Shown here piece after piece: positions 54,812-63,169 of a stretch of 64,000 nucleotides of DNA. A model generated the notes under the pieces. It was not told the DNA's origin. It saw only the letters and a program-made list of their open reading frames with translations, and did no database searches. Each line of letters starts with the position of its first letter. Within the stretch, counting starts at the first letter, position 1. The DNA comes from Nonomuraea typhae (GTDB taxonomy: Bacteria > Actinomycetota > Actinomycetes > Streptosporangiales > Streptosporangiaceae), in NCBI RefSeq assembly GCF_009760925.1, contig NZ_VRLV01000004.1, positions 188,308 to 252,307 of the forward strand, read 5' to 3'. The translations under genes were made by a program, and so were the position numbers.

Positions 54812-56385
54812 GGCATGCGAGCATAAGCCGGAAGAGTGAGAAACTCCGCGAAATCCTCGTCCAGGGCGACTTCCTTGAACAGGGTTTCGGCCTGTGCGTA
54901 AAGACCGGCGTCATAGCCGGGCTCCTGGGCGATCGTGACGAGTTCCTCGGCGATGATCCGCTCGACCAGGTCCCTGGTCACCGTCTGGCCGGTGTCGGCC
55001 AGCGCGATGCCGTTGTGGATCCACTGCCAGATCTGCGAGCGGGAGATCTCGGCCGTCGCGGCGTCCTCCATGAGGTTGTGGATGGCGACCGCGCCCAGCC
55101 CGCCCATCCACGCGGCCAGGTAGCGCAGGGCGACGTCCACGTTGCTGCGCAGGCCGGTCTCGGTGATGCCGCCGGGCGTGGCCGCCACGTCGAGCAGGTC
55201 CTCGGCGCCGACCTGGACGTCCTCGCGGGTGCGGTCGAGCTGGTTGGGGCGCTCGCCGAGCACGCCGTCGAAGACCTCACGGCAGATCGGCACCAGATCG
55301 GGGTGGGCCACCCACGAGCCGTCGAAGCCGTCGCCCGACTCACGCGTCTTGTCCGCGCGCACCTTCTCCAGCGCGACCGCGTTGACCTCCGGGTCACGCC
55401 GGCTCGGGATGAACGCGGCCATGCCGCCGATCGCGTGCGCGCCGCGCTTGTGGCAGGTGCGCACCAGCAGCTCGGTGTAGGCGCGCATGAAGGGGGCGGT
55501 CATCGTCACCGCGTTCCGCTCGGGCAGCAGGAACTCGCGGCCCCGCGTGCGGAACTTCTTGATCACGCTGAAGAGGTAGTCCCAGCGGCCCGCGTTGAGC
55601 CCGGCCGAGTGCTCGCGCAGCTCGTACAGGATCTCCTCCATCTCGAAGGCGGCCGGGTACGTCTCGATGAGGACGGTTGCCCGGATCGTCCCCTGCGGGA
55701 TGCCGAGCGCCTCCTGGGCGTGGGTGAAGACGTCGTTCCAGAGGCGGGCCTCGAGGTGGGACTCCATCTTGGGGAGGTAGAAGTACGGGCCCCTGCCCTT
55801 GGCGAGCTGGCGCTGGGCGCAGTGGAAGAAGTAGAGGCCGAAGTCGAACAGCGAGCCGGAGACCTCCTCGCCGTCCACCTTGGCGTGCTTCTCGTTGAGG
55901 TGCCAGCCGCGCGGGCGGACCACGACCGTGGCCAGTTCGGCGTCGGGCTTGAGCGTGTAGCTCTTGCCCCCGGTCTCGAAGTCGATCGTGCGGTCGAGGG
56001 CGTTGCGCAGGTTGAGCTGGCCGCGGACGCAGTTCTCCCAGAGCGGGGAGTTGGCGTCCTCGAAGTCGGCCAGCCAGACCTTCGCACCGGAGTTGAGGGC
56101 GTTGATGGTCATCTTCTGGTCGACCGGGCCGGTGATCTCGACCCGGCGGTCCTCGAGACCCGGAGCGGGCGCCGCCACCCGCCAGTCGCCCTCCCGGACC
56201 GCCTTGGTCTCCGGCAGGAAGTCGAGGGTGCCACCAGCCGACAGCTCGGCCTGCCGTACCTGCCTGGCCTGCAGCAGCTCCAGGCGGCGGGCGTCGAAGC
56301 GGCGGTGCAGCGCGGCCACGAAGTCGAGCGCCTCCGGGGTGAGGATCTCGTCGAACCGGTCGTGCATCGGGCCGGTGATCTCCAT
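54808..56385 (-). CDS. aceB: Malate synthase A
   Basis: 525 aa from ATG 56385. Condenses glyoxylate with acetyl-CoA to malate. [41 protein letters not shown] (catalytic acid region), [67 protein letters not shown] and [15 protein letters not shown] are typical of the ~530-aa A form. No isocitrate lyase gene is seen here, so the pathway served is probably glycolate/glyoxylate use. Heads a five-gene operon ending in iclR. Confidence 0.96.
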   Translation of the reverse strand: MEITGPMHDRFDEILTPEALDFVAALHRRFDARRLELLQARQVRQAELSAGGTLDFLPETKAVREGDWRVAAPAPGLEDRRVEITGPVDQKMTINALNSGAKVWLADFEDANSPLWENCVRGQLNLRNALDRTIDFETGGKSYTLKPDAELATVVVRPRGWHLNEKHAKVDGEEVSGSLFDFGLYFFHCAQRQLAKGRGPYFYLPKMESHLEARLWNDVFTHAQEALGIPQGTIRATVLIETYPAAFEMEEILYELREHSAGLNAGRWDYLFSVIKKFRTRGREFLLPERNAVTMTAPFMRAYTELLVRTCHKRGAHAIGGMAAFIPSRRDPEVNAVALEKVRADKTRESGDGFDGSWVAHPDLVPICREVFDGVLGERPNQLDRTREDVQVGAEDLLDVAATPGGITETGLRSNVDVALRYLAAWMGGLGAVAIHNLMEDAATAEISRSQIWQWIHNGIALADTGQTVTRDLVERIIAEELVTIAQEPGYDAGLYAQAETLFKEVALDEDFAEFLTLPAYARMP

Positions 56386-56397
56386 GGCGGCGACCTC

Positions 56398-56414
56398 TTT
56401 CCAAGCTGTGGAAA
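56398..56414 (-). promoter_or_regulatory. Operator palindrome upstream of malate synthase
   Basis: TTTCCA-N5-TGGAAA, perfect 6-bp arms, 13 bases before the aceB ATG. A weaker related half-site pair (TTC...GAA) lies about 15 bases further upstream. The half-site TTTCCA is shared with the enterobacterial IclR box (TGGAAATNATTTCCA) in inverted order. Likely target of the operon's own IclR protein. Confidence 0.6.
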
Positions 56415-56531
56415 ATGCGTTCTGGATTATGGAAGGGAAGCTACTTCATGGAGGTGCAAGGGTCAAAGACGGGGGTCGGGTAGGGGGCATCCCGGATGCC
56501 ACTGCCCGTCAGCGCCGGGAAGATTCGAAGT

Positions 56532-57221
56532 ATGAAACCAATCGTGTTCGCAGGAGCCCTGCTGGCTTCCGCGGCAGTGCTCACCGGGTGCGGGCTGGCG
56601 AGCATCGGCGGGCCCACCGAGGAGAGCGTCGTCAACTACGACGTCAACGACAAGGTCGCGCTCCTGGACGTCAACTCCGGGTCCGGCGACATCGTGGTGA
56701 CCGAGACCGACCGATCCGGTATCCGCGTCACCGAGACCCTCCAATGGCGCAACAACAAGCCCGAGGCGGAGCACAAGGTCGAAGGCGACACGCTGAGGGT
56801 CACCTACAGTTGCCGGCCCGGCTCCGGAAGTTGCAGCGTCAGCTACAAGATCGAGGTGCCCAAGGGCCTGAAGGTCAAGGCCGACGCCGGCTCCGGTCAC
56901 ATCACGCTGCGCGGCCTCACCGGCGAACTCGAAGCCTCCGCGGGCTCCGGCGACATCGAAGCCTCCGACCTCGGCGGCAAGAAGGTCATCGCGGACGCCG
57001 GCTCCGGCAGCATGGACCTCAAGTACGCCAGCGCGCCCAGCGACGTCATGCTCGAGGCGGGCTCCGGCGACATCACGCTCACGCTGCCCAACGGCCCCTA
57101 CAACGTCAGCGCGCAGGCCGATTCCGGCGACGCCAAGGTCGAGGTCGCCAACGACCGGAATTCGGCCAACCGGGTCACCATCGAAGCCGGATCCGGAAAC
57201 ATCAACGTGGTGCCTGGATAA
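56532..57221 (+). CDS. DUF4097-type lipoprotein with repeated GSGDI motifs
   Basis: 229 aa from ATG 56532. Signal peptide with lipobox VLTGC (Cys20). The mature part is a parallel-beta-type repeat with six G-S-G/N/D motifs (NSGSGDIVVTE, DAGSGHITL, SAGSGDIEAS, DAGSGSMDL, EAGSGDITL, EAGSGNINV) spaced about 20-25 residues, matching DUF4097 putative adhesins. Probably a surface lipoprotein; function unknown. Followed by hflX on the same strand. Confidence 0.88.
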   Translation: MKPIVFAGALLASAAVLTGCGLASIGGPTEESVVNYDVNDKVALLDVNSGSGDIVVTETDRSGIRVTETLQWRNNKPEAEHKVEGDTLRVTYSCRPGSGSCSVSYKIEVPKGLKVKADAGSGHITLRGLTGELEASAGSGDIEASDLGGKKVIADAGSGSMDLKYASAPSDVMLEAGSGDITLTLPNGPYNVSAQADSGDAKVEVANDRNSANRVTIEAGSGNINVVPG

Positions 57222-57272
57222 CCAGATGATTGCGGCGTGGATGTCGTGTCACCATCTGGGGAAGACACCACG

Positions 57273-58715
57273 GTGTCCAGACGTTCCCTCATAGAGATGA
57301 CACGAATGCAGAAATACTCCACGCTCGACCAGATCGAGACCGGCGAGATGGACCTCGAGGAGCGCCACGCGCTCCGCCGCGTAGCGGGCCTTTCCACCGA
57401 ACTCCAGGATGTCACCGAGGTCGAATACCGCCAGCTCCGACTCGAGCGGGTGGTCCTCGTGGGCGTCTGGACCTCCGGCACCTCGATCGATGCCGAGAAC
57501 TCCCTGCTGGAGCTCAAGCTCCTGGCCGAAACCGCCGGATCCGAGGTGCTCGAGGGCCTCATCCAGCGCCGCCAGAAGCCCGACCCGGCAACCTATATCG
57601 GCTCCGGCAAGGCGCTGGAGCTGCGCGACATCGTCGAGGCGTCCGGCGCCGACACGGTGATCTGCGACGGTGAGCTGACCCCCGCCCAGCTGCGGGAGCT
57701 GGAAGAGGTCGTCAAGGTCAAGGTGGTCGACCGGACCATGCTGATCCTCGACATCTTCGCCCAGCACGCCAAGAGCCGCGAGGGCAAGGCCCAGGTCGAG
57801 CTCGCCCAGCTGCAGTACCTCCTGCCGCGTCTGCGCGGCTGGGGTGGCAACCTGTCCCGGCAGGTCGGCGGCCGTTCCTCCAACGGCGTCGGCGTCGGCG
57901 GGCGCGGCCCCGGTGAGACCAAGATCGAACTTGACCGCCGGCGTATCCGCGAGCGCATGGCCAAGCTGCGCAGGCAGATCTCCGGCATGTCCACTTCCCG
58001 CGAGGTGATGCGCCACCAGCGCCAGCGCCGCGAGGTGCCCGCCGTGGCCATCGCCGGCTACACCAACGCCGGCAAGTCCTCGCTGCTCAACCGCGTCACC
58101 GGCGCCGGCGTGCTGGTCGAGGACGCCCTGTTCGCCACCCTCGACCCGACGGTGCGCAAGTCCCGCACGCCCGACGGGCGGCTGTTCACGATCGCCGACA
58201 CCGTCGGGTTCGTCCGGCACCTGCCGCACCAGCTCGTCGAGGCGTTCCGGTCCACGCTGGAGGAGGTCGCCGACTCCGACCTGATCCTCCACGTGGTCGA
58301 CGGCTCACACCCCGACCCCGAAGGGCAGATCGCGGCCGTCCGCGAGGTGTTCTCCACCATCGACGGCGCCCTCGACGTGCCCGAGGTCGTGGTGATCAAC
58401 AAGGCGGACGCGGCGTCGCAGGACGTTCTCGACCGCATCCAGCGCCGTGAGCGCAACAGCATCGTGGTCTCCGCGCGTACCGGGGCGGGGATCCCGGAGC
58501 TGCTGGACCTCATCGAGCGGCAGCTTCCCCGGCTGGATCACGAAGTCCGGCTGCTGGTGCCCTATGAGCGGGGTGACCTGGTGTCGCGGGCTCATGAGGA
58601 GGGCGAGGTCGTCTCCGTCGAGCACGTGGAGGAGGGCACGATCCTGCACGCCTGGGTGCTGGGCAGCCTCTTCCATGAGCTGGAGAGGGTCGCCAAGCCT
58701 GTCGAGCGGGTCTGA
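57273..58715 (+). CDS. hflX: GTPase HflX
   Basis: 480 aa from GTG 57273, with GGGGAAG 8 bases upstream; GTG 57237 and ATG 57297 are also in frame. Ribosome-associated GTPase that splits stalled ribosomes. N-terminal HflX domain (ERHALRRVAGLSTELQDVTEVEYRQLRLERVVLVGVW, GSGKALELRDIVEASGADTVICDGEL, GGRGPGETKIELDRRRI). G domain: AIAGYTNAGKSSLLN (G1), ATLDPTVR (G2), ADTVGFVRHLP (G3), VVVINKAD (G4) and VSARTGAGI (G5). Near dapF in many actinomycetes. Confidence 0.96.
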   Translation: MSRRSLIEMTRMQKYSTLDQIETGEMDLEERHALRRVAGLSTELQDVTEVEYRQLRLERVVLVGVWTSGTSIDAENSLLELKLLAETAGSEVLEGLIQRRQKPDPATYIGSGKALELRDIVEASGADTVICDGELTPAQLRELEEVVKVKVVDRTMLILDIFAQHAKSREGKAQVELAQLQYLLPRLRGWGGNLSRQVGGRSSNGVGVGGRGPGETKIELDRRRIRERMAKLRRQISGMSTSREVMRHQRQRREVPAVAIAGYTNAGKSSLLNRVTGAGVLVEDALFATLDPTVRKSRTPDGRLFTIADTVGFVRHLPHQLVEAFRSTLEEVADSDLILHVVDGSHPDPEGQIAAVREVFSTIDGALDVPEVVVINKADAASQDVLDRIQRRERNSIVVSARTGAGIPELLDLIERQLPRLDHEVRLLVPYERGDLVSRAHEEGEVVSVEHVEEGTILHAWVLGSLFHELERVAKPVERV

Positions 58716-58725
58716 TTTTCGGGTG

Positions 58726-58759
58726 CGTGTACGGCTCGCGGGTGCGTGAGCCGTACACG
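58726..58759 (+). terminator. hflX terminator
   Basis: Perfect 12-bp stem CGTGTACGGCTC / GAGCCGTACACG with a 10-nt loop, 10 bases after the hflX stop, followed by a GC-poor T-containing tract. Confidence 0.85.
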
Positions 58760-59334
58760 TGCTTGGGCTTTGTGCGGCCGGTGGGGCCTGTGTGGCGTGT
58801 GGGGCTTTTGGGTTTTATGGGGCTTTTTCGGATGTTCGGTCACGCGCCTCCATGTACACTCCGGTCGCGTGGGTGTCTTGCGGCCATCCGTGTGTCGACG
58901 GTCACCCTCTTCGCCGGGGCTCTGGGCCGGCCGGCCTAACGGGTATCGGTGAATGCCCAGCGTATGGCGGTAGCCGTACAGCTTAAATCCTGACAAATGC
59001 GACAGTGGCCTTGATGTGCCTGGGATTGCTACCATTGGCCAAGCCTCAGGACAGCAAAGGCGCGGGTTACAGATGATGGCTGCTGCGGGACGTGACGCAA
59101 GCAGGGGGCACCGTGACGCTTGGGATTTCTTCCGAATAACCCTGTACAGCCAGCCGACCTGTGAAATAACGTAACTGAACTGAAATCGCCGGATCATGAG
59201 TCCGGTGCCAAGGTCACCGCACATCATTGGCGGATGAGAGCAGGAGACCCCATGTCGTCCGGACCCGGAGCGGACTCAGTGGGCGCGGCGGCAGCCGTGC
59301 GCTCTGTTTCGCATCCGTGCGGGGCGGTGATGCG
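58760..59334 (+). other. Long intergenic region before hutI
   Basis: About 575 bases without a supported gene, less GC-rich than the surroundings in 58790-58860 and 58975-59200. A stem CCGGA/TCCGG lies near 59190-59207. A 33-codon frame at 59073 (MMAAAGRDASRGHRDAWDFF and on) and several frames on the other strand have no support. Could hold the hutI promoter and a non-coding RNA; no known riboswitch pattern was recognised. Confidence 0.3.
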
Positions 59335-60543
59335 GTGACCGTTCGCCTGCTGACCAACATCGGCCGCCTCTGGACCGGCAACGAGGTCCTCAGCAACGCG
59401 GCCATCCTCGTACACAACGACCGCATCGCCTGGGTCGGCCGCGCACCCGACCTGCCCCAGAGCGTGCCAGGAGTCGTAGACGACATCGTCGACGTCGATC
59501 ACGTGGAGAACCTCGGCGGCGCCCTCGTCACCCCCGGCCTCATCGACGCGCACACCCACCCCGTCTACGCCGGAAACCGCTACGCCGAGCTCGCCATCCG
59601 CACCGGAGGCTCCACCTCCTCGGCGATCACCGCCGCCGGTGGCGGCGTCGGCTCCACCGTCACCGTGACCCGCGGCACCGACCCCTGGACCCTCTGCAAC
59701 GGCGTGCGCGAACGCCTGCGCGCCTGGCTCCTCAGCGGCACCACCACCGTCGAGGCCAAGACCGGCTACCACCTCACCCGCGACGGCGAACTGGCCGACG
59801 TCCGGCTCCTGCGCGAGCTGGAGAAGGAGCCGATGATGCCGCGGGTGCACGTCACCTTCCTCGCGGCCCACGTGGTCCCGCCGGAGTACTTCGGCCGCCA
59901 GCGTGAATACGTCGAAGCGGTGGGCGCCTGGTGCGCCGACGCGGCGGCCGCCGGAGCCGACAGCGTCGACGTCTACTGCGACGAGGGCCACTTCACCACC
60001 GAGGAATCCCGCTGGGTCCTCGCCTCCGGCCGTAACGTCGGCCTGCTGCCGCGCATCCACGCCGGCCTGTTCAGCCGCCGCGGCGCCGTCCAACTGGCCG
60101 CCGAACTCGGCTGCGCCTCCGCCGACGGCCTCCACCACTGCTCCGACGAGGACCTCGCCATCCTGTCGCGGTACGGCGTGCCCGCCGTCGTCTGCCCGGC
60201 CACCGCCCTGCAGCGCGGCAACCTGCCGCCGGTCCGCAAGATGATCAAGCACGGCGTGATCGTCGCCCTGGGCAGCGACCACAACCCCGGCTACTGCGGC
60301 ATCACCTCGATGTCCCAGATCATCGCCATGGCCGTCGCCGCCTTCGGCATGAGCGTCAACGACGCCCTCCGCGCCGCCACGCTGGGCGGCGCCACCGTGC
60401 TCGGGGCTCCGGACCGCGGCGTCCTCGCACCCGGCCGCCTGGCCGACATCGTCCAGTGGGACGCCGACCACGAAGGCGCCTTCGCCTGGTCCTTCGGCCT
60501 CAAGCCACGCCGGGTCTGGCGCGGCGGGACTCCCGTTCAATAG
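59335..60543 (+). CDS. hutI: Imidazolonepropionase
   Basis: 402 aa from GTG 59335, with GGGGCGGTG upstream; the open frame reaches 59227 but the first 36 residues are not conserved-looking. Amidohydrolase of histidine degradation: VTPGLIDAHTHPVYAGNRYAEL (metal HxH), EAKTGYHL, VTFLAAHVVPPEY, RIHAGLF, and DHNPGYC (metal Asp). Converts imidazolonepropionate to formiminoglutamate. No other hut gene lies nearby. Confidence 0.94.
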   Translation: MTVRLLTNIGRLWTGNEVLSNAAILVHNDRIAWVGRAPDLPQSVPGVVDDIVDVDHVENLGGALVTPGLIDAHTHPVYAGNRYAELAIRTGGSTSSAITAAGGGVGSTVTVTRGTDPWTLCNGVRERLRAWLLSGTTTVEAKTGYHLTRDGELADVRLLRELEKEPMMPRVHVTFLAAHVVPPEYFGRQREYVEAVGAWCADAAAAGADSVDVYCDEGHFTTEESRWVLASGRNVGLLPRIHAGLFSRRGAVQLAAELGCASADGLHHCSDEDLAILSRYGVPAVVCPATALQRGNLPPVRKMIKHGVIVALGSDHNPGYCGITSMSQIIAMAVAAFGMSVNDALRAATLGGATVLGAPDRGVLAPGRLADIVQWDADHEGAFAWSFGLKPRRVWRGGTPVQ

Positions 60544-60578
60544 TTCATCTCGGGGCTTCACTCGTTAATCTCGGGGAT

Positions 60579-61391
60579 ATGCCGCCTTCGGTTGCCGTTG
60601 TCACGGATTCCACCGCCTACCTGCCTCCGGTCGAGGGGATCACCGTGGTCCCACTCACCGTGGTGGCCGGAGGCGTTTCCTACGACGAACCCGACTACAC
60701 CGGCGACCTGGCCGCGGCCACCACCTCGCAGCCCTCCCCGGACCGCTTCGCCGCCGTCTACGCCACGCTGGCCGAGGCCGGGCACACGGGCGTGGTCTCC
60801 GTCCACCTGTCATCCGCCCTGTCCGGGACCGCCGGTGCGGCCGCCCTGGCCGGCGCGTCGGCCGCCTTACCCGTCGAGGTCGTGGACAGCCGATCCCTGG
60901 CCATGGGCCTGGGGTACCCGGTCCTCGCGGCTGCCCGCGAGGCCGCTCGGGGCGCCGGCCTCACCGCGGTCGCCGCGGCGGCCCGTACGTGCGCCGCCGC
61001 CACCCGGACGTTCTTCTGCGTCGACACGCTCGACCAACTCCGCCGCAGTGGCCGGGTCAGCACCACCGCCTCCATCTTCGGGTCCGCGCTTATGATCAAG
61101 CCTCTGCTGCACATCTCGGGTGGGACCATCCAGCCGCTGGAAAAGGTACGCACCGCTGCTCGGGCTGTGGCTCGGATGGAAGATCTGGCGGTGGAGGCGG
61201 CGGGGTCGGCGCCGGTGGACGTGGCCGTTCAGCATGTCGGGGCGCCGGAACGGGCTCAGGCGCTGGCCGAGCGGATCAAGGGGAGGCTGCCGGCCGTACG
61301 GGAGTTGCGGGTGGTGGAAGCAGGGGCCGTGGTGGGCGCGCATGTGGGGCCGGGCATGGTGGGGATCACGGTTGCGCCGGGCAGTCACTGA
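60579..61391 (+). CDS. DegV family fatty-acid-binding protein
   Basis: 270 aa from ATG 60579 (MPPSVAVVTDSTAYLPPVEG). DegV fold: VAVVTDSTA, TSQPSPDRFAAVYATLAEAG, VSVHLSSALSGTAGAA, VEVVDSRSLAMGLGYPVLAAA, RTFFCVDTLDQLRRSGRVS, and AGAVVGAHVGPGMVGI at the end. Binds a fatty acid (FakB-like), but the partner kinase is not here. In many actinomycetes degV is followed by comEA-comEC-holA; here a repeat tract and an inverted holA follow. Confidence 0.92.
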   Translation: MPPSVAVVTDSTAYLPPVEGITVVPLTVVAGGVSYDEPDYTGDLAAATTSQPSPDRFAAVYATLAEAGHTGVVSVHLSSALSGTAGAAALAGASAALPVEVVDSRSLAMGLGYPVLAAAREAARGAGLTAVAAAARTCAAATRTFFCVDTLDQLRRSGRVSTTASIFGSALMIKPLLHISGGTIQPLEKVRTAARAVARMEDLAVEAAGSAPVDVAVQHVGAPERAQALAERIKGRLPAVRELRVVEAGAVVGAHVGPGMVGITVAPGSH

Positions 61392-61504
61392 GGTTGCCCG
61401 GGGCTATGGGCGGGGTGCCGGCGACGCCGCCTGTTGAAGCTCTCCGGCCCATCGCCAATGGGTTTTTGGTTCCATGCTGCGGTAGGGCGTACGGCGGGAC
61501 CCGG

Positions 61505-61650
61505 ATCAGCAACCTGTGTGGCGGGATGTGCCCAGATCAGCGGCCCGTGCGGTGGGATGTGCGCGAATCAGCGGCCCGTGCGGTGGGATGTGCCGAATCA
61601 GCGACTCGCGCGGCGGGATGTGCCTGAATCAGCGGCCCGTGCGGCTGGCC
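61505..61650. repeat. ~31-bp tandem repeat array at degV/holA
   Basis: Five copies of a 30-31-bp unit beginning ATCAGC and containing GGGATGTGC, at 61505, 61536, 61567, 61597 and 61628 (last partial). Units 2 and 3 are nearly identical; 1 and 4 diverge at several positions. The fifth overlaps the end of holA. Confidence 0.9.
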
Positions 61651-62612
61651 ACGATGGTCTGGACCGCCCGCTCCAGCGCGTACCCGGGGTCGGCACCGCC
61701 GCCCTTGACCTGCTCGTCCGCCACCGCGACCGCCTGCAGCGCCTGGGACAGCCCCTCCGGCCCCCACCCGTTGAGCTGACGCCGGACCCGATCCACCTTC
61801 CACGGCGGCATCCCGAGATGGCTGGCCAGCTGACCACCGCGGAGATTCCGCGGCGCACCACCCACCTTGGCCAGCGACCGAAGCCCACCGGCCATCGCAC
61901 TCACCAGCAGAACCGGCGCCACTCCCGTGCCCAGCGCCCAGCGCAACTGCTCCAGCGCCTCACCCAACCGGCCCTCGACCGCCGAGTCGGCAACATTGAA
62001 CCCGGTGACCTCGGCCCGCCCCTTGTGATACCGGGCCACGGCCGCCAGATTGATCGACTTCTCCTGGGTGTCGAACGCCAGCTGACTGCAGGCCGCGGCC
62101 AGCTCCCGAAGATCGTTCCCCACGGCGTCGAGCAGCGCCTGGGCAGCATCGGCCTGAATGGTGCGCCCGGCCCGCTTGATCTCCTTCTTGATGAAGTCCA
62201 GCCGTTCGCCGGGCTTGGTCATCTTGCTCACGGTCACGGTGTTGACCCTGGCCTTCTTGAGCCCGTCAAGGAGCGCCTTCCCCTTGACCCCGCCCGGATG
62301 CACCAGCACCAGCACCGTGTCATCCGAAGGCCGCCCCGCATAGGCCACGACCTCGGCGATCACATCCTTGCCCAGATCCTGCGCCGACCGGATCACCACC
62401 ACCGACCGATCACCGAACAGCGACGGCGAGGTCAGCTGGGTCAGCTCCCCCTGGGCCACCTTGGACCCCACCAGATCATGCACTTCGGCCCCCGCGTCCG
62501 CGGCTCGCGCCAGCGCGACGACCTCGCCAACGGCCCGTTCGGCCAGCAGCTCCTCGTCGCCGACGACCAAGGTCACGAGTGGTGGATCGGTTGCGGCCAT
62601 GTCGAGCAGCAT
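61629..62612 (-). CDS. holA: DNA polymerase III delta subunit
   Basis: 327 aa from ATG 62612 (GGTGGG upstream); ATG 62600 is also in frame. Clamp-loader delta: PPLVTLVVGDEELLAERAVGEVV, LTSPSLFGDRSVVVIRSAQDLGKD, LVLVHPGGVKGKALLDGLKKA, LGTGVAPVLLVSAMAGGLRSLAKVGG and HLGMPPWKVDRVRRQLNGWGPEGLSQALQAV. It opens the beta clamp. Its stop lies in the last unit of the 31-bp repeat array. Confidence 0.95.
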   Translation of the reverse strand: MLLDMAATDPPLVTLVVGDEELLAERAVGEVVALARAADAGAEVHDLVGSKVAQGELTQLTSPSLFGDRSVVVIRSAQDLGKDVIAEVVAYAGRPSDDTVLVLVHPGGVKGKALLDGLKKARVNTVTVSKMTKPGERLDFIKKEIKRAGRTIQADAAQALLDAVGNDLRELAAACSQLAFDTQEKSINLAAVARYHKGRAEVTGFNVADSAVEGRLGEALEQLRWALGTGVAPVLLVSAMAGGLRSLAKVGGAPRNLRGGQLASHLGMPPWKVDRVRRQLNGWGPEGLSQALQAVAVADEQVKGGGADPGYALERAVQTIVASRTGR

Positions 62613-63169
62613 GCCACGTCCCACCGACAACCCGGAACTCAACCGAGCAGCCCGTCTCCTTCTAGGTGTCGGCATCTGGGCCCTTGCTACTTCCGGCGGC
62701 TCGATGGGGTCTGTCTGTGGGTTTATGGGTTCTGATCACCGCACGGTGTGCCCTGAGCCTGTGCACCCTGGATGTGTGGATCTACGGCCTGGCGCCCTAG
62801 GGACCTTGCCCGGCTCCTACGGCCTGGGGATCTACGGCCTGGGGTATCTACGGCCTGGGTATCTACGGCCTGGGTATCTACGGCCTGGGTATCTACGGCC
62901 TCTAGGGATCTACGGCCAAGGGATCTGCGGCCAAGGGATCTGCGGCCAAGGGATCTGCGGCCTTTGGATTTACGGCCTTGGGATTTACGGCCTTGGGATT
63001 TACGGCCTTGGGATTTACGCTCTGCGAGCTCAGGGGTCTAGCGGTAGACGGCTTCGGGACGGGGCGCCGAACCTGGCCATTTTCGGCTCGGTTACTCTCG
63101 GCGAAACTCACGTCAACTCTGCGATCCGGGGCACACCGCACCGAATCATCACCCGGGAGACGCCAACGC
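62613..63169. other. Intergenic region between holA and the binding-protein gene
   Basis: 557 bases containing the 15-bp minisatellite (62815-63023). Open frames through the array (on both strands) simply reflect the 15-base period and have no ribosome-binding sites or non-repeat homology. The promoter of the gene at 63170 is probably in 63030-63150. Confidence 0.5.
62815..63023. repeat. 15-bp minisatellite, about 14 units
   Basis: Tandem units of TATCTACGGCCTGGG and its variants GGATCTGCGGCCAAG and GGATTTACGGCCTTG, arranged in blocks of like units (4 x, 3-4 x, 3-4 x). Two units are 16 bases. An isolated related unit lies at 62776-62792. The block structure shows local amplification of variants. 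Confidence 0.92.

Noticed and set aside
58592..59227. 211-codon minus-strand frame between hflX and hutI
   Set aside because: Runs through the hflX terminator and has no recognisable protein features.
61505..61650. CRISPR-like array at degV/holA
   Set aside because: Repeats of 30-31 bases abut each other directly with no spacers.
62815..63023. CRISPR-like array
   Set aside because: The units are contiguous 15-mers without unique spacers and no cas gene is near; it is a minisatellite.
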